Shown here: positions 7,436 through 16,478 of the stretch, piece after piece | Numbering within the stretch: position 1 is the stretch's first letter | Layout of the letters: every line of letters begins with the position of its first letter | Assembly (NCBI GenBank): GCA_027451825.1 | Contig: DAIDHZ010000006.1 | Coordinates: 1 to 64,000 of the forward strand | DNA length: 64,000 nucleotides | Direction: 5' to 3' | Origin: Chlamydiota bacterium | GTDB lineage: Bacteria; Chlamydiota; Chlamydiia; Chlamydiales; SM23-39 | Made by a program: the position numbers and the translations under genes | Notes under the pieces: generated by a model | Seen by the model: the letters and a program-made list of their open reading frames with translations, nothing else | Told to the model about the DNA's origin: nothing | Databases searched by the model: none

Positions 7436-8010
7436 CCAAAGAGAGACAGATAATGACAGACCCAGATGATATCCCACCCGGTTACGCCCGGGTTACAGAA
7501 GTCCTTGCGCCCTACATTTCCTTTGACCGAATAGACCCAGACGTACTCGAAAAAGCGAAAGAGAGAGGCACGCGCGTCCACAAATACTGCGAGCTTTACG
7601 TTCAAAATCTACTGATAGAAAAAGTCGACGAGGAGTGCAAGCCATACGTCGACAGTTTTATTCAGTGGTTTGACGTAATGGTAAAAGAGGTGTGGGTTAG
7701 TGAAATGCGGCTTTCCTGCAGCAACTATCTCATATCTGGAAAACTCGATCTGATCGTGACCCTTAAAGGGGACACGACTGAAACTCTTATTGATATAAAG
7801 ACTCCGCAGCAAGCGAGTCAATCGTGGCAACTCCAGACAGCGGCTTATCGATATTTAATGCGCGTAAGCCAAGGAATCGATATTCCACGACGCGTCTGCC
7901 TTATCCTAGATCGGGAAGGCAAGCTCCCCAAACTTGTTGAATACACGAACCATGAAAGAGATGAACGGCTGTTTCTAGGTGCAGCAGAACTCTTCCACTT
8001 TTTCCAATAG
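7432..8010 (+). CDS. PD-(D/E)XK exonuclease of a Red-like recombination system
   Basis: A 192-residue protein of the Cas4/RecB/phage-exonuclease superfamily. Visible motifs are GTRVH at residues 46-50 with E54, an ISGKLD segment ending in D106, D121-I-K123 (the catalytic D-x-K), and the helix WQLQTAAYRY. Together these residues coordinate the metal of the nuclease. Lambda-type exonucleases resect double-strand ends for an annealing protein; the annealase candidate 9237-10127 is in the same operon. ATG 7453 is a possible alternative start. Confidence in fold is high and in biological role moderate. Confidence 0.8.
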   Translation: MTKERQIMTDPDDIPPGYARVTEVLAPYISFDRIDPDVLEKAKERGTRVHKYCELYVQNLLIEKVDEECKPYVDSFIQWFDVMVKEVWVSEMRLSCSNYLISGKLDLIVTLKGDTTETLIDIKTPQQASQSWQLQTAAYRYLMRVSQGIDIPRRVCLILDREGKLPKLVEYTNHERDERLFLGAAELFHFFQ

Positions 8011-8150
8011 GAGAAATGATGAAAAACATGCCTACGAGCCTCCAAAGGTTAATTTTTTTGGTTTTAAGACACTTTTCTAGTAGGAATAAATAGGCTCTAC
8101 GTTTATCGTATCGTGTATAAAACAAGGTAGAGTCTAAAAAGGAAAACAAG

Positions 8151-8450
8151 ATGGACTGGATAGACAGAATGCAAATAGCCTACGAGGCCCAGACTGATCG
8201 AATGATCGACGAGATGTACGGTCCGCGATCAATCGAATGCGCGATGTGTTCAGAGTACTTCAGCTCTGACGATGCTCTCGGAACAAAATATGACCCAAAA
8301 TTGGATTTTTGTTCGGATGATTGCGTCGAATCTTGGGAGGAGGAATTTGCTCATGAATATGAAGAAGGGGAGGGGGGGATGGACATCCAGTCAACCATAC
8401 ACCCAGTCACCTGTACATCCAACCATATAACAATACAAAAGGCGGGTTGA
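8151..8450 (+). CDS. Small zinc-finger-like acidic protein
   Basis: A 99-residue protein with CAMC at about residues 31-34 and CSDDC about 26 residues later, a likely zinc knuckle, embedded in a very acidic context (ESWEEEFAHEYEEGEG). The last 25 residues (MDIQSTIHPVTCTSNHITIQ) are encoded by one of the CCA-rich tracts seen elsewhere in the window, so the C-terminus seems to have been extended by that repeat. The upstream sequence carries GTGTATAAA as a possible -10 element. Confidence 0.55.
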   Translation: MDWIDRMQIAYEAQTDRMIDEMYGPRSIECAMCSEYFSSDDALGTKYDPKLDFCSDDCVESWEEEFAHEYEEGEGGMDIQSTIHPVTCTSNHITIQKAG

Positions 8451-8452
8451 AT

Positions 8453-8614
8453 ATGAACAAAGGCGGATTTAGCTGGAAAAAACTAGCGGGGCTGAGTGGA
8501 GCAAAAAGCTCCCTCGCTCGAAAAATTAGAATCCCTATCACAAAAACCGGCAGACAGAGAAAGGCAGGAGCGGGGAGTCTGCTAGCCCTCTTATTTACAC
8601 TATTTTTCGACTAA
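8453..8614 (+). CDS. Small conserved phage protein, MNKGGFSWK type
   Basis: A 53-residue basic protein. The start MNKGGFSWKKLAGLSGAK and the following basic stretch (KIRIPITKTGRQRKAGAG) match a short protein found in many phages and prophages, sometimes near replication or recombination genes. The C-terminus is a hydrophobic helix (SLLALLFTLFFD), so it is probably membrane-associated. Role unknown. It starts two bases after the preceding gene and precedes 8627-9226 by 12 bases, so it belongs to the early operon. Confidence 0.65.
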   Translation: MNKGGFSWKKLAGLSGAKSSLARKIRIPITKTGRQRKAGAGSLLALLFTLFFD

Positions 8615-8626
8615 GGAGTTAACAAC

Positions 8627-9226
8627 ATGTTCAATTTTGAAGAAGCGAACGAAGCGATCAAGAAAAACGAAATCATGAATATTCAAGCAGGTGGCATGAC
8701 AGTAGGCCAAGCCACACAATTTTTAAGCAAAAAGCTAGACCTTACGCCGCTCATTTCGCGCGCATCATGCCATGTGATTGAAAGTGAAGAAAGCGCAAGC
8801 CAGGCCCTTTCTATGAGCTTGCAGGCTAGAAAAATTCGTAAACAGCTCGACGAAACAAGGCTATCCATCGTTCGCCCACACCTTGATTTCCAGAAGGCCA
8901 TTAACAAGATCGTCAAGGAATACGAAGCCAAGCTGGAAGAGATCGAAAACAATCTGAAAAGCAAACTCGACGAATACCTCCAAAAGTCTGCTTCCACTAA
9001 TAACGCTTCCTTCATCGCCAAATCACAAGAAATGTTCGTCGAAGATGGCAAGCTTACAAAAGTAAAAAAATGGGTTTGGGAATTAGAAAATGAAGCGCAA
9101 ATCCCCCGTGAATACCTTGCTCTAGACAGCAAAAAGGTTGATGAGGCGGTCAAACAGGGCGTTCGCAATATCCCAGGAATCAAAGTCTTTGAAAAAGAAG
9201 AAATCAGCATGAGAATCAAAAATTAA
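8627..9226 (+). CDS. Coiled-coil recombination-associated phage protein (DUF1351-like)
   Basis: A 199-residue protein. Residues about 65-125 form a long charged coiled coil (ARKIRKQLDETRLSIVRPHL and EYEAKLEEIENNLKSKLDEY). The C-terminus (WVWELENEAQIPREYLALDS, EAVKQGVRNIPGIKVFEKEE) matches a family that is regularly encoded next to RecT/Bet annealing proteins in phages. AAGGAG lies before the ATG. Its exact activity is not known; a partner of the annealase or exonuclease is the likeliest job. Confidence 0.7.
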   Translation: MFNFEEANEAIKKNEIMNIQAGGMTVGQATQFLSKKLDLTPLISRASCHVIESEESASQALSMSLQARKIRKQLDETRLSIVRPHLDFQKAINKIVKEYEAKLEEIENNLKSKLDEYLQKSASTNNASFIAKSQEMFVEDGKLTKVKKWVWELENEAQIPREYLALDSKKVDEAVKQGVRNIPGIKVFEKEEISMRIKN

Positions 9227-9236
9227 GGAGTCTACC

Positions 9237-10127
9237 ATGAGTCAATTAACCGTTCGAAATTCTTTCGCAATGCCAGTCGGCCAAGAGATGGACCAGATCA
9301 TTTCAGTTTGCAAAGTTCTAGCTACCTGCCCCTATTATCAAAAACTCGGGCCAGGCGGAGTCCTTGCAATTTATCTCACAGCTCGAGAGATGAATCTCCC
9401 TCTAATGATGTGTCTAAATGGTGGCCTATATACCTTTTCCGGCCTTGTGAGCCTGTCGGCGCAACTCATGAACATGATGATCGTCAACGCGGGTCATAGG
9501 GCGGATGTTCTGCAACTCGATGAAAAATCCTGCAAGATCAAATTTTGGAGATCTGATCGACCCAAGGATAATTGCACCTTTGAGTATGAATACACGATTG
9601 AAATGGCAGCAAAAGCCGGTTACCTCGGCAAAGACAATTGGAAAAAGACCCCCAGAGATATGGTATACAGCCGGTGTCTTTCAGGAGGAGCTAGAAAATT
9701 CATGCCAGATGTAATCATGAATGCCTATGCCATAGGAGAACTTGGAGAAGAAGACGGTGCAACACCTACAGCCATGCCTGATCTCTCAAGTCGTACAGTG
9801 GAGGTTTATAAAAGCACAGAAGAAGCGCCCCAGGAGCCTCCAAAACAGCTTGAACATGAAAACACACCAGGCTACGACGAATTCTTCCAAAAACACCTAC
9901 GAGAAGACGAAAAAATGGCTTACGTCCGTAAAATCGCTCAAGCTACCAATAAGACAGAAGCTCAAATTATCAATTCAGCCGTTTCCAATGAGGCAGGATT
10001 CCTAACCGCTTTTAATAAATGGAAGCTCGATCAGACCAACGTTGAAAAAAGGGCTAAGAATAAGGTAGCCGCCGAGGCGTTTGTACCCACATCCACGCCC
10101 TCTGAAAGCCTGGTAGCCTCAGCTTAG
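9237..10127 (+). CDS. RecT/Bet-like single-strand annealing protein
   Basis: A 296-residue protein. Residues 15-170 hold LATCPYYQKLGPGGVLAIYL, NLPLMMCLNGGLYTFSGLVS, a long beta region, then DMVYSRCLSGGARKFMPDVI and NAYAIGE, the order expected in RecT/Redbeta-type annealases. The C-terminal third is a charged, Pro/Thr-rich linker and a helical domain. Such proteins pair complementary strands at resected ends. It closes the operon with an exonuclease and the coiled-coil partner, and has AAGGAG before its ATG. The exact subfamily (RecT, Bet or ERF-like) cannot be fixed by eye. Confidence 0.7.
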   Translation: MSQLTVRNSFAMPVGQEMDQIISVCKVLATCPYYQKLGPGGVLAIYLTAREMNLPLMMCLNGGLYTFSGLVSLSAQLMNMMIVNAGHRADVLQLDEKSCKIKFWRSDRPKDNCTFEYEYTIEMAAKAGYLGKDNWKKTPRDMVYSRCLSGGARKFMPDVIMNAYAIGELGEEDGATPTAMPDLSSRTVEVYKSTEEAPQEPPKQLEHENTPGYDEFFQKHLREDEKMAYVRKIAQATNKTEAQIINSAVSNEAGFLTAFNKWKLDQTNVEKRAKNKVAAEAFVPTSTPSESLVASA

Positions 10128-10130
10128 AGG

Positions 10131-10352
10131 CTACTTTACAGCAGGCGGTGTTAATACCACGGGGTCTTTATTCGTGACCTCTATGGAGATTTTTACGTCG
10201 GTGTCCTTTTGGAATGCCTCTTTATCTACAGTTAGGGTAATCGCTTCTTGAGTCTCAATATCTTCAACAGCCGAAAAAAGGCCAGGAAGCATCTGAGAAC
10301 ATCCAGTTAAAAGCATAGACAGAGCAACGAGAGAAATAAAATTGTAAAGCAT
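10131..10352 (-). CDS. Small lipoprotein
   Basis: A 73-residue protein with an N-terminal signal and lipobox (ALSMLLTGC, modified Cys at residue 18). The mature part is short and ends in a beta-strand-rich segment with TNKDPVVLTPPAVK. It converges with the recombination operon, 3 bases from its stop. Phage Rz1-type spanins are lipoproteins of similar size and proline content, but no Rz partner is visible, so this stays a plain lipoprotein call. Confidence 0.6.
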   Translation of the reverse strand: MLYNFISLVALSMLLTGCSQMLPGLFSAVEDIETQEAITLTVDKEAFQKDTDVKISIEVTNKDPVVLTPPAVK

Positions 10353-10506
10353 AACGCCCCCATGTTTAGGTTTAGGTGGTCCATTCGACGGGTCATTGGG
10401 GTAGTAAGAGGCTTTGAGACTAAAAGAGGGTTTTTGAGTCTTTAATATAACGTCTGATAATGCTAATTATGTTGTATAAGTAGCTAAGAACCAGCGTTTT
10501 AAGCGC

Positions 10507-10848
10507 TTATTTGAGATTAGTAAAAAGAAACAACCAAAAGATCAACTGCGATACAATTTGAGGAATTGCAAAAGCCAGAAAATACCTTTTCCAGGCTCCT
10601 TTTTTAACCTGATCTATAATAGGTTGTTGATTTTCCAATAAGACCCAATACGCGCTATGTTTTTTGCTCAGCAAAAAGAACGTTATAGCTAATACCAAAG
10701 AGGAATAAGCCATAATTTCTTTATAAAAGATCGGCTTTGCAAAAACTAAACACAAAATCACAGTCGCTTGCAAGAGAAAAAGAAATAGCGATCCCCTTGC
10801 AATTTTTTGGATCTTGTCATTTAGCTCTAGCGTTGTTTCTGAACTCAT
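10507..10848 (-). CDS. Small integral membrane protein
   Basis: A 113-residue protein with three hydrophobic segments at about residues 18-40, 45-60 and 90-110, joined by short charged loops. No family recognised. Its architecture resembles the product of 63580-63909, and it lies next to the replication origin. Confidence 0.55.
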   Translation of the reverse strand: MSSETTLELNDKIQKIARGSLFLFLLQATVILCLVFAKPIFYKEIMAYSSLVLAITFFLLSKKHSAYWVLLENQQPIIDQVKKGAWKRYFLAFAIPQIVSQLIFWLFLFTNLK

Positions 10849-11222
10849 TTTCTCACTTTAGCAAATTTTGGATGGACTTATCAACTCTAATCCATGCTAC
10901 CAATATTGCTTTGATTTCAACGATTTTCAGCTCTCATTTTATTGCCACTCAGTTTCTCCGATCTAGCAAACTTTCGAAAGGGCCACTCCCCTTCCAGGAT
11001 GAACGTCTTCCCATCCGACTGTTCAAGAAACAATCCAGCTGGCCAGACATCCATATAAACATATAGCTGGTTGTATGGAAGTAAAAACAGACGGATGGTT
11101 GTAAGGATGGTTTACTTATCTGCCATACTCCCCTATTACCAACTCCCCTGCCTGCCATACACCCAGCAATCCAAGAAGATGGCAATATGGAAGATTGGAT
11201 GTCCAACCCATTATATGGGGCA
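10849..11222. repeat. CCA/TGG-rich tract left of the iterons
   Basis: No gene is supported. 11030-11215 is crowded with short words such as GGCCAGACATCCA, CTGGTTGTATGG, CGGATGGTTG, AAGGATGG, CTGCCATAC, CCTGCCATACACCC and AAGATGGC. The same type of tract occurs at 8380-8440, 16675-16905, 18205-18330, 42335-42425 and 46695-46770. Confidence 0.45.
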
Positions 11223-12451
11223 GTGAAAGATAAAGGTCGTTTCTGTTTACAGCTGTTTACAAAATCCTCATCAGTGGGGACAAAGCTGAAAACTTTTCGA
11301 TTTACGGCTTTTGTTTACAAGACATCTGGGGATTCTTTAGGTTGCTTCTTCTGAAGGAGATATCACAAGCGGCTTATTTTTAGAAAGATATGAGTGTTTT
11401 ATAAGGCTAAGCTGTGATTGACGAAGGTCGGAAATTGTGAATGAAGCAGGTCGTTTCTGTTTACGAAAAGATGTGTCTGTGTCGAGACTGTGTGAAAGAT
11501 GAGGGTCGATTCTGTTTACGCTTGTTTACAAAAGGGGGACAATCGCTCTGATTCAACGAGAGCTTGGCCAATCTTTATGTTTCAAGTCATTCAGCTCAAC
11601 GGCACTTGTATGAAACAGGCCCTAGTGTGAACAAGATGGGTCGAAAAAAGTGAGTCAATAAGGTCGGATCTGTTTACAAAAAGGGTTATCTCTCAAATGA
11701 AATGCTGTGAAAGATGGGGGTCGTTTTTGTTTACGCTTGTTTACAAGCTATCTTTGTCTTCTAACGTCACCTAATTTTCCATTGAGCACTTTAGGAGAAA
11801 AAAATGCCTGTCTAAATATGAAAATAGCGATTTGTGAGTGATGGAGGTCGATCTTGTTTACGTTTGTTTACAGACTTTCCAAGTTCTTAGGTTCTATCCC
11901 CCTCAAGTCTATAGAGTAAATTTTTTACAGAACCCTCTCTAATTCAATAGGTTTTTTACACTTTATCAATTCGAGAATCGATGCTCGTGATGCTCAAGTA
12001 GTGAACTCTTGTTTTGTGAAGGATGAAGGTCGTTTTTGTTTACGCTTGTTTACAAAAAGCAGAGAAAGGAGATTTTCTTCAGAGTAGCTTTCTTCCTGTC
12101 TCTCGAAGCGAAGCGGGAGAGAGACTTTTGTTTACTGCGATAGCTGTAAACATTTTATATTCTGGTTGAATATAATTAGAGTTGTTTACTTGATCTTAAG
12201 TACCGTAAAATCAGCCGTTTGCAAAACATGGAGTGATTCAAGGGGGGCGGTATGGTGATTCAAGGGGGACGATGTTGCGATTAAGGCAGGTCGATTCTGT
12301 TGACAAACTGTGAAAGATGAGGGTCGTTTTTGTTTACGCTTGTTTACAAACCCATTTTGTTCTAAAGAGAGGAATTTCTCTCTTAAACTCAGGGAAATGC
12401 AAGCAGCGCTTCTCGCTTTTACTGTGATTGAGAATGGTCGTTTTTGTTTAC
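11223..12451 (+). repeat. Iteron array, probable replication origin
   Basis: Six copies of a 39-base repeat start with GTGA at 11223, 11492, 11707, 11834, 12016 and 12310. Each has the core GGTCGTTTTTGTTTACGC (with a few changes) and ends with TTGTTTACA. Partial copies lie at 11294, 11414, 11437, 11650, 12277 and 12424. All share one orientation. Iterons are binding sites for plasmid replication initiators and set copy number. T-rich stretches with two TTTTTTACA words at 11920-11960 could be the unwinding element. The array ends exactly in the stop codon of the initiator candidate 12448-14091. No clear DnaA box was seen. Confidence 0.85.
12098..12129 (+). terminator. Possible hairpin terminator inside the origin
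   Basis: GTCTCTC at 12098-12104 pairs with GAGAGAC at 12119-12125, followed by TTTTGTTT. It could stop transcription entering the iterons or be a structural origin element. Confidence 0.3.
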
Positions 12452-14091
12452 TTGTACTTTTTAGCAAAAGCCCTCACTTTGTCTGAGACTTCTTTGCTGA
12501 TCTGTCGTTTTTCATTGAGGATATAGCTAACCATTTGCCCGGTAATGCCTATATGGTTACCAAACTGTCTAACATTCAAGCTTGAGCGCTTGTAAATTTC
12601 TTTAAATTCTTCAAAATCAACCAATTTGTCTTCTTTTCTATGCTCTAAAGCTGGAATTTCTCTATTCGATTGAATACGTCCAATCTCTTGACCAAACCAT
12701 TCAGGCGGTGTAAGAGTCAACGAGCAGTTGAAGGGGTTTTCGCAATCTGAAGGGAGCGATTTTTCTCCTGTATGGGACCACTCCCCTAAGTAACCATGTT
12801 CCTTCATGTAGTTCAGCTCAGACTCTAGCGATCTAAGATCTCTCATTTTATATCGACTTTCTGAGCCCAAATGACACCAATCCATCAGATTAGCAACAGA
12901 GATTTTCTGTTGAGGGCTCATTCTCCAAAAGATTGCCAATAGAGGAGTTAGATATATCGTGAGAGGGTGAAGCCTATGGTTTTCCTGGGCAATCTTTTTA
13001 AGCAGTTTGGTGTATTTTGCTGATTGACCATCTTTTGGTTCAAAGGCGTTTTTATACCAGAAGTCTGTAGCCCGCAGTTTGATTTTTTCATCGATGATGA
13101 CTTTATCGAATATTTCTTGCTGAAACCCATCGATGCTAAATAGGCGCTCACCTCTAACAGTTTCAGCTTTGCCATCTTTTCTACGAGCTGTGATAAAAAG
13201 GCTCTGAAAAATCCGGATGATCTCACTTGCTGTTTTCTTCAGTTCGTGGTCATAGGAGCCATTAGCCTTTTTCTTGTGTCCCAGACGCGCTAAATGGTCA
13301 TTCACGCTCCAAATGAAGTGCCCATTCCTAAAATTCTCCTCCAAACCGATTAATAAGCCTAAGAGATGCCGCAGTCCCTCGGCTCCGAATGTACGCTTGA
13401 TGTAGAGAGCTAGGCTCACTTCTCTAAAGCGGACGTCAGACTTAAACAAGGAGATATCGATTTGAGCAGAAGCTTCCACTTTAGGGTTGTCACTGATGAC
13501 CGCAATGTGTTTTGAACTAGTTTCTTCTTTTCCGCTATCATAGCTCGTTGTTTTTTCGATTTTTATGATCGACGAAAAGAATTCTTCGGCTTCTTTTTGC
13601 TCCGTTTCATTCCATTCTGAATAAGGCTTGGTCAATAGACGTCGCGGGATCATGTCTGGTTTCCCTGCAAACATAGCTAGCAAAGTGAACATCAGAGGAT
13701 GGGAAGGAAGAGCAAAAGTATCTTTGTTTGAGGATTGTTCTACGATTTTTTGAATCGCTTCTTCGATTAATACGCGTTGGGCTGTGGGAGCCATTCCGCC
13801 GAGTATGTTTTTTAAGGAAGTTAGTTGATTAGGAGAGAAATTTTGGATAGAAGAAGCGACAGATTCCCATGTACTTTCGGCTCCTCCAACTTCACCTAGA
13901 GATACTCCAAGTAACTGCAGGTCTTCGATCGTATTGATATTGATGGTTTTTCCCGTTCTATTATCTACGACATGGAGCTTCTTTTTTACTACGGACAGTT
14001 GATAGTCGGGTTCAATGTTAGTTTCTACTGTCGGTAGTTTTTTATTCTCTTTTTTAACAGGATTCTTTTTATCTTTTTTTGTTTTTTCCAT
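12448..14091 (-). CDS. Probable plasmid replication initiator
   Basis: A 547-residue protein beside the iterons. The N-terminal 50 residues are Lys-rich. Residues about 215-310 (FRNGHFIWSVNDHLARLGHK, then a helix ending SEIIRIFQSLFI) look like winged-helix DNA-binding domains; the last 70 residues (FEEFKEIYKRSSLNVRQFGN, GITGQMVSYILNEKRQIS) are a Cro/CI-type helix-turn-helix. Size and two DNA-binding regions suit an iteron-binding initiator, though no named Rep family is recognised with certainty. It overlaps nothing and follows the primase-helicase stop by 7 bases, so both are co-transcribed. Neither the catalytic residues of rolling-circle Rep proteins nor a polymerase motif are visible. Confidence 0.6.
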   Translation of the reverse strand: MEKTKKDKKNPVKKENKKLPTVETNIEPDYQLSVVKKKLHVVDNRTGKTININTIEDLQLLGVSLGEVGGAESTWESVASSIQNFSPNQLTSLKNILGGMAPTAQRVLIEEAIQKIVEQSSNKDTFALPSHPLMFTLLAMFAGKPDMIPRRLLTKPYSEWNETEQKEAEEFFSSIIKIEKTTSYDSGKEETSSKHIAVISDNPKVEASAQIDISLFKSDVRFREVSLALYIKRTFGAEGLRHLLGLLIGLEENFRNGHFIWSVNDHLARLGHKKKANGSYDHELKKTASEIIRIFQSLFITARRKDGKAETVRGERLFSIDGFQQEIFDKVIIDEKIKLRATDFWYKNAFEPKDGQSAKYTKLLKKIAQENHRLHPLTIYLTPLLAIFWRMSPQQKISVANLMDWCHLGSESRYKMRDLRSLESELNYMKEHGYLGEWSHTGEKSLPSDCENPFNCSLTLTPPEWFGQEIGRIQSNREIPALEHRKEDKLVDFEEFKEIYKRSSLNVRQFGNHIGITGQMVSYILNEKRQISKEVSDKVRAFAKKYK

Positions 14092-14098
14092 GTGAAGC

Positions 14099-16441
14099 TC
14101 AGCTCTTTTCTTTTAAGGTGGATAAAGGTCTATCGAAGGTTAGGGAGACGGTATGATTGGAGAGGCCGTTTCGATTTTTGAGTACGACAAGGTCGAAATC
14201 GACTGTTCTGCTCAAAGGAACTCCCTTGGTATCTGCTGCTTCTTTAGCCTCGTTCCAGATGCCTAGAATAACTTTTGAGTCGTTTTCGATATCGCCGGCC
14301 TCACGTATGTTATCCATTCGTAACACCTCTGCTTTAGTGTTACCTCTGCCTAGCTGGGCTCCTAGAATGATAGGAATAGAATAAAACTTAGCCGCTTCCA
14401 GAATGGTTTCTGAAATTTTTTGCAGCTCTAATTGTCTAGAGGATGCTTTGCCGCGAAATTTTACTTTTTGCATGTAGTCAATGAAAACAGCGCCTAGCTT
14501 TCCTCTTTCTTTGAGACGCCCGATCTCTCTGCTTAAGTCATCGACGAAAAATGGATGGTCGCATACAACCAAACGATGGCTTTCTGTCCATGACTGCAAA
14601 AGAGTTATTGCTTCATTGATCTTAGGTAACTTATTCAGCCTACCTCTTACATAACCTTCTAAGTTAGAGAGATTGCTGATTTCACTAACACATTCTCCGG
14701 ACAAAATATTGAGGATTTTTAAGAGTATTTGGTTTTTTGGTTCCTCATAGGAAAAGAAATAAAACTCTCTCTCAGGATAAAGTTTGACCATGTTCACAAT
14801 GAAATTAAGAAGGGTTGTCGTCTTACCGTGGGAAGGTCTTCCTGCAATGATTGTGATAGCGCCTTGAGGCATTAAGACTGTTTTATCCAGGGACTTATAG
14901 CCTGTTTTTAACCCTTCTGGGATTTTGGATAAATCCTCCCTTAGGTCATCGATGGTGTAGGGTTTAACATGGGATTCTTCTTTTTTCCCTTCTTTGTTCA
15001 ACTGAGAAAGAAGCTGAGTGGCTTTGAGAATGTCCCCTTCAGAGATTAGCTTTTGAGCTTCATCAACCGATTGCTTATGTTTTTCGACCGCATCCTGAGC
15101 TTTCTGCTCTTTTAGGGCTTTTGTCAGCATACCCTCGCTTTCTTCGGGGTTCAATTGGAAAGTGTTTTCGATTTCTCGCTTGAAAAGGCTCCTTTCGAAT
15201 TCGTCATGGATTTGAGAGTAGGCTTTAGAAACGCCGCCAAGGGCCGTAAAACGGCCTATGTCTGTTCCAAGGTCATGTTTGTAGGCAAAGTACGAAGGAA
15301 GCCATCTGACACGAGCTAATGCGTTTTTCTCAACGAGATTTTTAAAGGATTCCGGACCATTGGCTTTCACATACTCATCTGGATCTTTGGAGGGTGATAG
15401 AAGACTGGGTGGCAGAATAAACGCTTTGATCCCATTTTTCTCAAGAAGGTCCGCTGCCTTTTTTGCTTTCTCAATAGAGCCTATTTCACCTTTGCTATCC
15501 TTAGGATCATTATCAAAAGCGATGATGACGCTCTCGATTTCATAAATTTTCAGACTTTCGATATGTTTAGCAGAGAGCTCACCTTGACCGGTGGCTATAA
15601 TGTTTTTGATCCCTACGCTGGGAAGATAGGCGGCATCGGGAAGCCCTTCTACCAAGATGAGATTTTTTTCGCGTTTACATCTGCAAATATTGAAAGGATC
15701 ATCTTTCTTTAGGCCCGCTGTATAGCTCCATCGATGTGTTTTACCCTCAGAGTCCGTGATTCCCTCTTTGACGGTAGCTCTTTTTGCAAACCCAAGAATT
15801 TTACCAAAGCGATCTCTATAGGGAAGGGCAACCCTAAATAAATCACCGCCATTTCCATTGAGCTTGATCGAATTCGCTTCTTCTTGTCTCTCTTTGGGGA
15901 GTTTAGACTTTAAATGCTTTCTTATTTCAGCATCCTTGGGCCAGTATATCCATTCTGTAGTTTGGAGTTTAGTTGGATCATACCCTCGGACTTTTACGAG
16001 ATAATCTAAAGCGTCTTTCCCCTGCTCGGTGAAGAGAAGCTCTTTACCATATTGAAAGACCATTTCGTATAGGTGGGATAAGGCGTAATTTTGCTTCGGT
16101 GCCGTAGATGAAAAAGCACCTTTTTTTAGTTCTTCAAGCAGGTCAGAGCGAAAATTTTCAGCGAGATATTGACAGGCATCCACGAAGTTTAGCCCTTTTT
16201 CCCTCTGTACGAGCTCAATGGCATCAAATGATTCGTTGCAGCTGAAACAGTGCAGATGGCTCCAATCGGGTCCTAATTTGCAGCATTGGCCGCTTTTAGA
16301 CTCATGCCCTGCGATGCATTTCCCTACTAAATAGCCCCCAACATGCTTTAGTCCTAATTTGTGGCGAAGATCGAGGTGATCGATGACGTCTTCTATTCGG
16401 ATGAATGCTTTTAGTTTTTCTTTAGCCAAATTGTCGATCAT
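14099..16441 (-). CDS. Primase-helicase fusion (CHC2 zinc finger, Toprim, DnaB-type helicase)
   Basis: A 780-residue protein with three parts. Residues 42-68 carry the CHC2 zinc ligands C42, H46, C65 and C68. A Toprim region begins near residue 262 (LILVEGLPDAAYL) and contains the acidic IIAFDNDPKD near 309 and DPDEYVK. After a coiled linker, a RecA-like DnaB helicase holds Walker A GRPSHGKTT near 531-540 and Walker B AVFIDYMQKV, ending in the DnaB-type arginine region. Such T7 gp4-like enzymes synthesise primers and unwind the fork. AAGGGGA precedes the ATG. In chlamydial plasmids the helicase (pGP1) is a separate DnaB, so the fusion is distinctive. Confidence 0.9.
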   Translation of the reverse strand: MIDNLAKEKLKAFIRIEDVIDHLDLRHKLGLKHVGGYLVGKCIAGHESKSGQCCKLGPDWSHLHCFSCNESFDAIELVQREKGLNFVDACQYLAENFRSDLLEELKKGAFSSTAPKQNYALSHLYEMVFQYGKELLFTEQGKDALDYLVKVRGYDPTKLQTTEWIYWPKDAEIRKHLKSKLPKERQEEANSIKLNGNGGDLFRVALPYRDRFGKILGFAKRATVKEGITDSEGKTHRWSYTAGLKKDDPFNICRCKREKNLILVEGLPDAAYLPSVGIKNIIATGQGELSAKHIESLKIYEIESVIIAFDNDPKDSKGEIGSIEKAKKAADLLEKNGIKAFILPPSLLSPSKDPDEYVKANGPESFKNLVEKNALARVRWLPSYFAYKHDLGTDIGRFTALGGVSKAYSQIHDEFERSLFKREIENTFQLNPEESEGMLTKALKEQKAQDAVEKHKQSVDEAQKLISEGDILKATQLLSQLNKEGKKEESHVKPYTIDDLREDLSKIPEGLKTGYKSLDKTVLMPQGAITIIAGRPSHGKTTTLLNFIVNMVKLYPEREFYFFSYEEPKNQILLKILNILSGECVSEISNLSNLEGYVRGRLNKLPKINEAITLLQSWTESHRLVVCDHPFFVDDLSREIGRLKERGKLGAVFIDYMQKVKFRGKASSRQLELQKISETILEAAKFYSIPIILGAQLGRGNTKAEVLRMDNIREAGDIENDSKVILGIWNEAKEAADTKGVPLSRTVDFDLVVLKNRNGLSNHTVSLTFDRPLSTLKEKS

Positions 16442-16478
16442 ATCGAATCCCCTTGAATACCGTATTTTTTATCGTGAG

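Noticed and set aside
10131-10352. Rz1-type spanin
   Set aside because: Size and lipobox fit, but there is no overlapping or adjacent Rz gene; kept as a plain lipoprotein.
12186-12467. A 93-codon minus-strand frame across the iterons
   Set aside because: It is made of iteron sequence (repeated KQKRPFS-like text comes from the repeat) and overlaps the end of the initiator gene; no ribosome binding site.
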